NCBI GenBank assembly: GCA_913040875.1
Contig: CAJWHX010000194.1
Span: 1-6,632 of the forward strand
Origin: an uncultured Pseudomonadota bacterium
GTDB lineage: Bacteria; Myxococcota; UBA796
DNA: 6,632 nucleotides
Reading direction: 5' to 3'
The position numbers and the translations under genes were made by a program. The stretch's first letter is position 1. Each line of letters opens with the position of its first letter. Below the pieces are notes generated by a model, which worked only from the letters and a program-made list of their open reading frames with translations, was not told the DNA's origin and searched no databases. Below, piece after piece: positions 1-6,324 of the stretch.

Positions 1-69
1 TTGTTCGTTTTTCCGACCTGTTCTATGTGAAATTAGATTACAAATGGATTATTTTATTATTGTAAAAAC

Positions 70-73
70 GAGG
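70..73 (+). promoter_or_regulatory. Shine-Dalgarno site of the LRR gene
   Basis: GAGG lies four bases before the ATG at 78. The spacing is a little short, but an in-frame stop at 63-65 rules out any earlier start, so this site supports ATG 78. No strong -35/-10 pair is evident in the 69 bases before it. Confidence 0.6.
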
Positions 74-77
74 TCTT

Positions 78-2267
78 ATGTCGCTGAAAAATATCCTGCT
101 GTCCTTCTCTGTAAAGGAAATTCTTGCCATCCTCAAGAAACTCGGAGATACCGATTATCGAAAATCCTGGAGCAAAGAGCGTTTGGTAAAGGAGATCTTA
201 CTCTACTCTGCAGAGGATGTACTTAACCGTTTTACCTCCGCTCAGCTCAAAGCAGGTATCGTTTTCTTTGGTGCTGGAAAAATAGAGAAACTGAAACAAG
301 CTCGATTTGAACAGCTCTACACTCTGGTTACTGGAATGGAGCAGCTTGCTGCTCAACCCAAAGGCCCAGCTGCCCCTGAGCGCTCTACCCTGAAGGAGAT
401 TTTAGGGAATATCTCTGATTCTGAATATAAAAAAACGTGGAACCGTTGCTCCCTTATTGAGGAGATTTCCAAATTCAATATCACTGAGATGATGGAAATT
501 TCGGGTAAAAAAGAGCTAATTAGACTCGGAGAACTATTCGGTTTGGAGCTAAAGTCCTCCTTATCAAAGTCAGATATAAAGAATAAATTGCTTGAGCAAA
601 AAAGTATTTATGATGCCAATGAATCCCAGCAGCTGTCGGCTGTCTTTTATCATTCGAATAACTTTTTAACTGGTGCTATACCATTCTTTGAGGATAATTT
701 AACAGAATGGGTTTTCAAAACACAGCAGGGTTTTTATTGGCTTTTGGATAAGCTTTCTCTTCCAACATGGAAAGAAGCATATGATCACAAGCTCGCAGAT
801 TATCCCGAGCAAAGAGAGTGGCTGAAAACGATCAGAGAGAAGATAGAGGTTGACACATGGGATGATCTTCTTGCAGCCTTTGAACTTGGAGGTATTAATT
901 GGCCACTCGAAACCAAGATTGAGCAGTTGATTGGCTCCAAAGAACCTGAAGAGGTGCGTCAAGGACTTGAGCAGCTTAAAAAGGAATCCAAAACTCCTCA
1001 AGATCTACTAATTCGGCTTGGTTTAACGGAAAATCAACCCTTGTCGAAGCTTGAAAACATCAATAAAACCCGCTGGAAATATCGAAATTACATCTTTTAT
1101 CAGGTGCTTATAATGCTGGCTGAGCTGGGAATGGAGAAAATCTCAAAAAATGCTCCATTCTCTCAAATCGATGTGTCTTATTTTGGAATCAAAGAATTTC
1201 CAGAAAGCATTGGTCGCCTAACTGGGTTGCAGAACCTTCGTTGCCAGCAGAGTTCGCTGAAAACCTTGCCAGAAACAATGAAAAACCTCTCCAGTTTGAA
1301 GCTTTTAGAGATCCAAGACAATGAGCTTGAAACGCTTCCTTGGGTCATTACAGAGATGAAAAATCTAGAAACGTTGGATCTCTCTGGAAATCCCCTCAAA
1401 GAGCTTCCTCCTGAAATTGAAAATCTCACGAAACTGAAATTTCTCAATCTTGATTACTGTAATACAAGTAAAAGTCGTGGCATCGAGGTGTTTCCGGAGT
1501 ATCTACCTGCCTCTTTGGAGGAGTTGCACTTTCATCTAACTTCGTTTACACACATTCCTGAGTCATTGGGAAAATTAACAAAACTCAAAAGTCTCTCAAT
1601 CGGAGACTCCAGAATAAACTCCTTTCCGGAGAGCTTTGGAAATCTAAGGAATCTTGAAATGCTACGGTTCCAATCTTCCGTAATAGGTCCTTTTCCCGAA
1701 TCGGTTCATCAACTAGAGAAGCTTACGCTCTTAGAAGTGGGGGGCATTATTGAGAACAATGAGTTAGAATTCTTTGATAGGATTAGCTCTATTCCAAATA
1801 TAGAAGAACTTGATGTACGAGGCGGCATTATAGAATTTTTTCCTCCTTCTCTCATCCAGAACATGAGTCTCAAGAGACTTACTCTACGGTCCGGCCATAT
1901 AAAATATATACCTGAGGAAATTGGTAATCTAAAGAACCTTGAATACCTTAATCTTGACTTTAACAAAATATCATCTCTACCCCCCTCGATATCAAAATTG
2001 ACAAGAGTCACACTAGTGGAGCTGGCGTTCAATGAATTATCCAAGCTTCCAGAAGAGAAATTGATCGCAATGCTTCAGGTTATCGCTACGATTCCAAATC
2101 TGGAGTATTTGAATCTTAGCTACAATGATTTCACCACTTTATCTGATTCTCTTGTGAAGGTTCTTATCGATCTAGATATTCCCGATGTAGATCTGAAAGG
2201 TAATGAATTCTCTACAGAAGAACAGGCACGACTTCAGAAGCTTTTAGGAGAGAAGGTTAGTTTGTAA
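78..2267 (+). CDS. Leucine-rich-repeat protein with duplicated SAP-like helical N-terminus
   Basis: Predicted 729-residue soluble protein; no signal peptide, membrane segment or enzymatic motif is visible, so it is probably a cytoplasmic protein-binding scaffold. Residues 1-175 are charged and helical and contain two related segments (about 18-49 and 108-139, both with D-x-x-Y-x-K-x-W and L-x-x-E-I), followed by a SAP-like stretch near 147-173. Residues 176-360 are an unassigned helical linker. Residues 361-729 hold about 14-15 leucine-rich repeats, mostly 23 residues long, of the type L-x-x-L-x-L-x-x-N-x-L-x-x-LP-x-x-I-x-x-L; three or four are longer or irregular. The LRR fold is established for binding partners, but the partner here is unknown. 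The start is fixed by an in-frame TAA at 63-65 and a GAGG four bases before the ATG, slightly close. It converges with the next gene. LRR assignment is secure; the SAP resemblance is inference. Confidence 0.93.
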   Translation: MSLKNILLSFSVKEILAILKKLGDTDYRKSWSKERLVKEILLYSAEDVLNRFTSAQLKAGIVFFGAGKIEKLKQARFEQLYTLVTGMEQLAAQPKGPAAPERSTLKEILGNISDSEYKKTWNRCSLIEEISKFNITEMMEISGKKELIRLGELFGLELKSSLSKSDIKNKLLEQKSIYDANESQQLSAVFYHSNNFLTGAIPFFEDNLTEWVFKTQQGFYWLLDKLSLPTWKEAYDHKLADYPEQREWLKTIREKIEVDTWDDLLAAFELGGINWPLETKIEQLIGSKEPEEVRQGLEQLKKESKTPQDLLIRLGLTENQPLSKLENINKTRWKYRNYIFYQVLIMLAELGMEKISKNAPFSQIDVSYFGIKEFPESIGRLTGLQNLRCQQSSLKTLPETMKNLSSLKLLEIQDNELETLPWVITEMKNLETLDLSGNPLKELPPEIENLTKLKFLNLDYCNTSKSRGIEVFPEYLPASLEELHFHLTSFTHIPESLGKLTKLKSLSIGDSRINSFPESFGNLRNLEMLRFQSSVIGPFPESVHQLEKLTLLEVGGIIENNELEFFDRISSIPNIEELDVRGGIIEFFPPSLIQNMSLKRLTLRSGHIKYIPEEIGNLKNLEYLNLDFNKISSLPPSISKLTRVTLVELAFNELSKLPEEKLIAMLQVIATIPNLEYLNLSYNDFTTLSDSLVKVLIDLDIPDVDLKGNEFSTEEQARLQKLLGEKVSL
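1158..2264 (+). other. Leucine-rich-repeat domain (residues 361-729)
   Basis: Translation of this part aligns by eye into about 14-15 consecutive LRR units. The clearest begin LETLDLSGNPLKELP, LEYLNLDFNKISSLP and LEYLNLSYND. The repeat is the common 23-residue bacterial form with a conserved Leu-Pro pair or Phe-Pro variant. Units five, nine and thirteen carry insertions of about 3-8 residues, which would bulge from the convex face of the solenoid. No LRR cap with cysteines is present, consistent with an intracellular protein. Confidence 0.9.
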
Positions 2268-2351
2268 CCAATCCTGTGTTCACACATAGAACAAATCTCA
2301 ATGAATACCTATAGCCCGTTTCCCTACGTCATGATAGTAAATTTAACCACC

Positions 2352-2394
2352 GTTTTCCCGCTTTCGAAAATCCTTTCCCACTTCGTGCGAAAAC
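2352..2394. repeat. Inverted repeat between the convergent genes
   Basis: GTTTTC (2352-2357) and GAAAAC (2389-2394) are perfect inverted repeats, extendable by two G-C pairs across a two-base bulge. A competing smaller stem pairs TTTTC (2353-2357) with GAAAA (2366-2370). No run of T follows on either strand, so it is not a classical intrinsic terminator, though it could stabilise or end either transcript. It includes part of the dispersed 21-base repeat. Confidence 0.4.
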
Positions 2395-2399
2395 CAAGG
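2379..2399. repeat. Copy 1 of a 21-base dispersed intergenic repeat
   Basis: On the plus strand this reads CACTTCGTGCGAAAAC followed by CAAGG. It matches 6268-6288 at 19 of 21 positions. It lies between the two convergent genes, 71 bases beyond the zinc-ribbon protein's stop codon on the minus strand. The minus-strand form contains CAC-GAA-GTG, a small hairpin; one of the two differences between copies falls in its loop. It is embedded in a wider block with three T-run/CCC motifs (2315-2327, 2350-2361, 2371-2383). Confidence 0.6.
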
Positions 2400-2469
2400 T
2401 TTAACCTATATCGAAATTGTGTCACCAACAGTATTTACACAAGAATGTAAGACTTTTTATGTCGTCGCA

Positions 2470-3723
2470 TTAATCTGGAACTTTAAAGACCCCACCGGTC
2501 TCCGACGCAAGAGATTCAAACAACCTTCTTCTATCTTGATACCCATACTCATCATCAGAGCATGGGACCTTGATGCGCCTTAAAAGAGTGTATGTCTTGG
2601 CATCATATAGCTTTGCCGTGATCGGAGCACCATTGGTGCATTCGGGATCAAACAATAGCCAATAGGTAGCAGACAACGCCGCATTGACGGACGCTTCATA
2701 TTTGGGTGTTAAAAAAGCATCGTACATATAGGAACGATGAAGCGAATTCAAATGTTCACCCAGATTCGTTTCTATGTTTAAGTCTTCATATTGTTCATCT
2801 TGAAGATAGTTGGACACCCAATTGTTGTTTATCGCTCTGCCGCATACAACCGCTTCTACATTTCCTTGAGAGCCTTTTAAAAATATCAGTTCGAGTTTGG
2901 GTTGTGGAAGGATTGGCTCTGTCGTTGGTTCTTCCTCTGACCATCCGATGCTACAAAGTTGTGCAAATATCTCTGTTTGTTTTGTGAAGGCTTCTCTTTT
3001 ACTATTTATAAATTGCCGCTTTGTGGGGCGATTAAAGTAGGCGAAAGAAACAATAAATCCAAGTGTGATGGCAAGCCCAAAACGAATCCGAGCCGCCCAT
3101 ATCTTTGCAAAGTATCGTTGCATGCTGCGCGGACTTTGCATCATTCCCCAAGCAACAGCAACAATAGCGGGGACTCCGATTCTAAACAATGCAATTATGC
3201 CCGACTCAGACTCCATGTATGAACCAACATCATCGACTTGACTCAAGGCAATAACAAGCATGCATAGATTCGATGCCGACATGGAGAATAAAACAAGTGC
3301 AGTAAGAATCGAATAGCCTGTTATGGTGGTTGCCACACAAATGATGAACGTGTACATATCAACGGCATTCATATCTCCCAAAGGAAGGGCTCGTGGACCA
3401 ACCCATTTCATGCCAACATATAGATGCATCATCAAAACCCAAACCAAAGGAAACCCGACAAATAGAGGGGCTATTCTTCGTATGCGCCCAAAAAGACGAT
3501 CCAATGGCGAGTTCTCTCGAAAGATGGGCTCATCAGGTTGAATGCCGTTTAGAAGATCGATGCTCTGCTGCTGGTCGACCGTCATTTTTTGTTGCTGACC
3601 ATCACATGTAGCCACCCACACATCGCAATAGAGACATTGCACAGGATTGGTCAAGACCTCTTTTGATAGGGGACCCTGACAGGTAGGACAATGTAAGCCC
3701 TTTATTGCATGTGTGTCCTGCAT
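2470..3723 (-). CDS. Zinc-ribbon membrane protein of unknown function
   Basis: Unrecognised 417-residue protein. Residues 12-33 form a four-cysteine zinc-ribbon-like motif (CPTC at 12-15, CLYC at 30-33), with a further Cys40. Five hydrophobic segments follow at about 85-105, 124-143, 146-163, 176-195 and 213-230. Basic stretches before helix 1 (RLFGRIRR) and between helices 4 and 5, with an acidic loop between helices 3 and 4, fit the positive-inside rule with the N-terminus in the cytoplasm. The C-terminal domain, about 232-417, would then be outside the membrane, and its four cysteines (257, 294, 362, 388) could form disulfides. Its end (AKLYDAKTYTLLRRIKV) faintly recalls beta-strand repeats of TolB/FlgO-type domains; this is only a resemblance. 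The ATG at 3723 is preferred over an upstream GTG at 3756 because a strong ribosome-binding site precedes it. Convergent with the LRR gene. Role unknown; a cytoplasmic sensor coupled to an outer domain is conceivable. Confidence 0.88.
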   Translation of the reverse strand: MQDTHAIKGLHCPTCQGPLSKEVLTNPVQCLYCDVWVATCDGQQQKMTVDQQQSIDLLNGIQPDEPIFRENSPLDRLFGRIRRIAPLFVGFPLVWVLMMHLYVGMKWVGPRALPLGDMNAVDMYTFIICVATTITGYSILTALVLFSMSASNLCMLVIALSQVDDVGSYMESESGIIALFRIGVPAIVAVAWGMMQSPRSMQRYFAKIWAARIRFGLAITLGFIVSFAYFNRPTKRQFINSKREAFTKQTEIFAQLCSIGWSEEEPTTEPILPQPKLELIFLKGSQGNVEAVVCGRAINNNWVSNYLQDEQYEDLNIETNLGEHLNSLHRSYMYDAFLTPKYEASVNAALSATYWLLFDPECTNGAPITAKLYDAKTYTLLRRIKVPCSDDEYGYQDRRRLFESLASETGGVFKVPD

Positions 3724-3726
3724 TCT

Positions 3727-3735
3727 GATCACCTC
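3727..3735 (-). promoter_or_regulatory. Strong Shine-Dalgarno site that fixes the zinc-ribbon protein start
   Basis: Read on the minus strand, GAGGTGATC is a nine-base match to the complement of the usual 16S rRNA 3' end, with the GAGG core eight bases before ATG 3723. The site lies inside the 11-codon extension that a GTG start at 3756 would add, so the downstream ATG is the likelier start. Confidence 0.75.
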
Positions 3736-3774
3736 ACATTCTGCAACAAGTGACACGGCTTAGGAAGTATTCAT

Positions 3775-3804
3775 ATTTTAACAACATCATGGTCTTTTAA
3801 AAGA
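3775..3804 (-). promoter_or_regulatory. Possible promoter and palindromic operator of the zinc-ribbon gene
   Basis: On the minus strand TAAAAT (3775-3780) is a five-of-six match to a sigma-70 -10 box, about 50 bases before the start codon. The corresponding -35 position is poor, but it is overlapped by a perfect 12-base palindrome, TCTTTTAAAAGA (3793-3804). A regulator binding there could control the promoter. In AT-rich DNA such a palindrome can occur by chance, so this is a weak proposal. Confidence 0.22.
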
Positions 3805-4068
3805 TTTTTTCTTGACCGAGACATCAGTGTGAATCTATCCAATAATTGCAGCGCACATACTTCTGTAGATGTACACCTCATGTGAGTGGGTTCAGAATTT
3901 CCGCTTCGAGTTTGAATATCTCATGGTCCACATGATCAATTATCTTCAACTACTTTGATACCAATCAGTCTATATCATCCGTTCCAATTGAGCAGAGGTG
4001 AGAATGGACACATGACATTGGGATATGGTGATGCACTATGAGATTCATTTGTACGAGCGGAGTCGTTT

Positions 4069-6087
4069 CTAGACATCGTCACTCATAGAAACATCATCTT
4101 TGATAAATAGCGATGGGTCCCACGCAGAGATTGTACCCATAAATGCAGATGTTGCAACCGTTAAGGGACTGGCTAAGTACAACTTGCCAGGACCAGAACG
4201 ACCCTGAAAATTCCGATTGATGGCCGAAACAGTGACTTGGTCTGGAGTGATCGACACACCTGGCCCGGCACCAATACAAGCCCCGCAGCCTGGATCGATC
4301 ATCTTGACACCCACTTCTAGAAACAGTGTATGCCAGCCTTTGTCAACCGACATTTGCTTTACTTGTCCGGAGCCGTATTGAATGAAGAAATCGACGCCAG
4401 ATTTAACTTGCAAACCTGCGTCTCTTGCCGCTGTACAAACTTGAGCATAATAGGCGATGTCATCCTCTTTTCCAGCGGTACAAGATCCTCCATAGGCGAT
4501 GTCTATAGCAACCTTTCCGATATCCGCTATGTTGGCTCCATTGGTTGGGTCGCTAGGGATTCCCTTGTTTGGATCACCTGGGTGGGCTACCATTGGTTGA
4601 ATGTCTGACAAGTTGATGATGTGAATACCACCATCATAGTGTGCACCTGGATCTGGAGACACGAACTGTGACAACTGCTCTTCTCTAGACAAATGAGGCT
4701 GGGCGTTCAGCATCCAATCCAACAGTGCCTCATCGGCTTCACAGATGCCTGTTCTTCCGGAGCACTCAGTTGCCATATTGCACAATGTTGCTCGCTCGTC
4801 TATGGACAAGGACAGCAATCCAGGTCCACCGAACTCCATACTCCTGTTGAGCGTCAACTCTTTTCTGGCATGATCAGCCAGAATGGCCAGGATGACATCC
4901 TTGGCGGTACATCCAGGATGCAGCTCTCCTATCAGTTCAAATCGGATGGACTCTGGAACTTTCACAAAGGTAAAACCTGAACTCACAAGGTTTGCATACT
5001 CTGTAGACCCGACTCCCCACGTCAAGGCATTTGAGGCACCACCCATACAAGTATGAGAGTCCGTAGCCTGAATAAAGTCTCCAATCTCAATGAACTCTTC
5101 ACGCGCCACTTGGTGACAGATACCGGGTGACACACCATTCTTGGCTGAATAGTCTCGGACTCCGGCATGCTGTTGAAATGCCAGTTGCATGTCGCGCAGC
5201 GTTTGTACTTTGTTCATAAATGGTACAAACTTGGGATTGTGATGAGCATAGAGCAAGTGGTCTTCAAAAATAGCAAACTTACTTGGATTCGGAAGTGTGT
5301 AGTCTGATCCATATTCTTCTCGTAAAAACGTATGCACTTGAGCGGTTGTAAACTCATGGGAGTATCCACCTTGCACTTGAGCAATCACGGGATCATGGGG
5401 TTTCACACACTGTCCCTCAACTTGACCGATGAGATTGCGACTGATAATATGCTCAGCCATCGTCATTGGTTGTTTGGGTGTATCCAATGGTGGCAAGTCT
5501 AGGTCGCCTTTTTGAAGTGCCTTAGAAAAGGCAAAGAGCCCTCCATATTCGATGATTAATTTGGTGACGGGGTCATATTTACGCGTGAATTCGTCTAACT
5601 GTATTGTTTCGCCATTCTGCAACCGTTTCAACATCGCATGGTCACCCATCAGTTGACCAAGATTGATGTTGTTGCGTTCATGAATCGGTGCAAATGAGGC
5701 TGCAATCACAATGTTGATACCTGCCCATCGCTCACATTGAGCTGCCGTTTCACGGCTGGAACCCGTCCCTTTTCTTTGACCTGATACAATCACTTCAAAT
5801 CCACCGTCTCGCAAGGCATCCTTTTGAAATACTCTAGAGCCGTTGTGCATTAGACCAGCATAGGCGTTTTTGGCGATTTCACTCGGTTCATGGTCAAAAC
5901 ACACCCAAGCAGGCGTCATGGCATCCGTATTGATGTCATCGAGTAAATCTTCGACATCAAAGTCTTCCATTCTTAAGTTCAACCCGTCATACAGCTGTCT
6001 TTTTATCAGATCCAAGTCTTTGGTTAACAATAAAACTCGCTTACCGGGGGTCAAAGAAATCTCTTTTGGCGGCCAATTCTCGCGCAT
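4069..6087 (-). CDS. Fused LeuD-LeuC-type aconitase-superfamily dehydratase
   Basis: Predicted 672-residue [4Fe-4S] hydro-lyase of the aconitase / 3-isopropylmalate dehydratase superfamily, probably cytoplasmic. The swivel (LeuD-like) domain comes first, about residues 45-200: DDINTDAMTPA (50-60), GTGSSRE (107-113, matching the aconitase loop that supplies the catalytic serine and a substrate-binding arginine) and IAASFAPI (128-135). The LeuC-like catalytic domain, about 208-660, has EDH (275-277), DSHT (343-346), GGSCTAG with Cys536, PGCGACIG with Cys601 and Cys604, and NRNFQGR (624-630). Cys536, Cys601 and Cys604 match the three cluster ligands in order and spacing. Total length is close to LeuC plus LeuD, so it looks complete. 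Swivel-first order resembles AcnB, without its N-terminal helical domain. An alanine follows GSCT where most relatives have asparagine. Leucine biosynthesis is the leading guess, but no leu gene is in view, so substrate is unproven. The start has AAGGA five bases upstream. Confidence 0.93.
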   Translation of the reverse strand: MRENWPPKEISLTPGKRVLLLTKDLDLIKRQLYDGLNLRMEDFDVEDLLDDINTDAMTPAWVCFDHEPSEIAKNAYAGLMHNGSRVFQKDALRDGGFEVIVSGQRKGTGSSRETAAQCERWAGINIVIAASFAPIHERNNINLGQLMGDHAMLKRLQNGETIQLDEFTRKYDPVTKLIIEYGGLFAFSKALQKGDLDLPPLDTPKQPMTMAEHIISRNLIGQVEGQCVKPHDPVIAQVQGGYSHEFTTAQVHTFLREEYGSDYTLPNPSKFAIFEDHLLYAHHNPKFVPFMNKVQTLRDMQLAFQQHAGVRDYSAKNGVSPGICHQVAREEFIEIGDFIQATDSHTCMGGASNALTWGVGSTEYANLVSSGFTFVKVPESIRFELIGELHPGCTAKDVILAILADHARKELTLNRSMEFGGPGLLSLSIDERATLCNMATECSGRTGICEADEALLDWMLNAQPHLSREEQLSQFVSPDPGAHYDGGIHIINLSDIQPMVAHPGDPNKGIPSDPTNGANIADIGKVAIDIAYGGSCTAGKEDDIAYYAQVCTAARDAGLQVKSGVDFFIQYGSGQVKQMSVDKGWHTLFLEVGVKMIDPGCGACIGAGPGVSITPDQVTVSAINRNFQGRSGPGKLYLASPLTVATSAFMGTISAWDPSLFIKDDVSMSDDV

Positions 6088-6092
6088 CGTTT

Positions 6093-6097
6093 TCCTT
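6093..6097 (-). promoter_or_regulatory. Shine-Dalgarno site of the fused dehydratase
   Basis: On the minus strand AAGGA lies five bases before ATG 6087. The next in-frame ATG is at residue 40, next to the start of the swivel domain and without comparable support, so 6087 is preferred. I could not identify a convincing -35/-10 pair in the AT-rich leader between 6098 and 6160. Confidence 0.65.
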
Positions 6098-6160
6098 TGT
6101 GCTCTTTTAAGTCTAAAAATTAACCCAACATCTAGATATTTTCATGTATTTTTTTTGATT

Positions 6161-6187
6161 GAGGCAGCATTGTTGCACAAATGCCTC
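6161..6187. repeat. Hairpin-forming inverted repeat upstream of the dehydratase
   Basis: GAGGCA (6161-6166) and TGCCTC (6182-6187) are perfect six-base arms around a 15-base loop. An alternative pairing inside uses GCATT/AATGC. A run of eight T lies on its left on the plus strand, which is the wrong side for a plus-strand terminator, and the minus-strand RNA would have A residues there. It is 74 bases upstream of the dehydratase start and could be a leader hairpin, an operator or a mobile-element end remnant. Confidence 0.35.
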
Positions 6188-6267
6188 CGATATCTATTCT
6201 GCTTAGAGGTATTCAATATCAGCCACATATTTAGGGCATGATTTTCTAGATAACTATGTCGCGATGA

Positions 6268-6288
6268 CACTTTGTGCGAAAACGAAGG
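6268..6288. repeat. Copy 2 of a 21-base dispersed intergenic repeat
   Basis: On the plus strand this reads CACTTTGTGCGAAAAC followed by GAAGG, same orientation as copy 1 and 19 of 21 identical. It lies 37 bases beyond the stop of the truncated beta-helix gene on the minus strand. Both copies therefore sit in the 3' flank of a minus-strand gene. A weaker match (CAACAG then T/A-rich bases) recurs 47-49 bases further along in both places, suggesting a longer, eroded element. Confidence 0.6.
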
Positions 6289-6324
6289 CTCAAAAATCTA
6301 AAAGTGTTCGCGGCATCAACAGAT

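Larger units (their letters stand above)
3724..4068. other. 345-base intergenic region without a convincing gene
   Basis: Between the zinc-ribbon gene start and the dehydratase stop I find only short open frames on both strands (up to about 30 codons) without ribosome-binding sites. It contains the possible promoter and palindrome at 3775-3804 and a five-base-stem inverted repeat at 3921-3935 (TCATG/CATGA). No U-tract terminator follows the dehydratase stop at 4069. The near-palindrome around 4053-4066 has only four paired bases. I see no known RNA motif here. Confidence 0.6.

Noticed and set aside
2352..2399. CRISPR array or integron attC site in the convergent gap
   Set aside because: Repeat units are too short, irregular and unevenly spaced for CRISPR, and no paired attC core sites or integrase gene are visible.
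78..3723. Defence or toxin system made of the LRR protein and the membrane protein
   Set aside because: The genes converge rather than share a transcript, and neither carries a nuclease, NTPase, protease or other effector motif that I can see.
3793..3812. Terminator made by TCTTTTAAAAGA followed by TTTTTT on the plus strand
   Set aside because: The stem is almost entirely A-T with no loop, and there is no plus-strand gene upstream for it to terminate.
3869..3958. Plus-strand 30-codon open frame in the 345-base gap
   Set aside because: Preceded directly by an in-frame stop and no Shine-Dalgarno sequence; length is within chance expectation.
3942..4013. Possible remnant gene on either strand of the gap
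   Set aside because: Short stretches look mildly coding-like, but they are under about 30 codons, lack starts and match no family I know.
6146..6187. Intrinsic terminator (hairpin plus T-run)
   Set aside because: The T-run precedes the hairpin on the plus strand, and the minus-strand RNA has A residues after it, so neither strand gives hairpin followed by U-tract.
5870..6241. Plus-strand open frame of 123 codons
   Set aside because: Most of it is antisense to the well-supported dehydratase N-terminus; its tail in the gap shows no recognisable domain and no ribosome-binding site.
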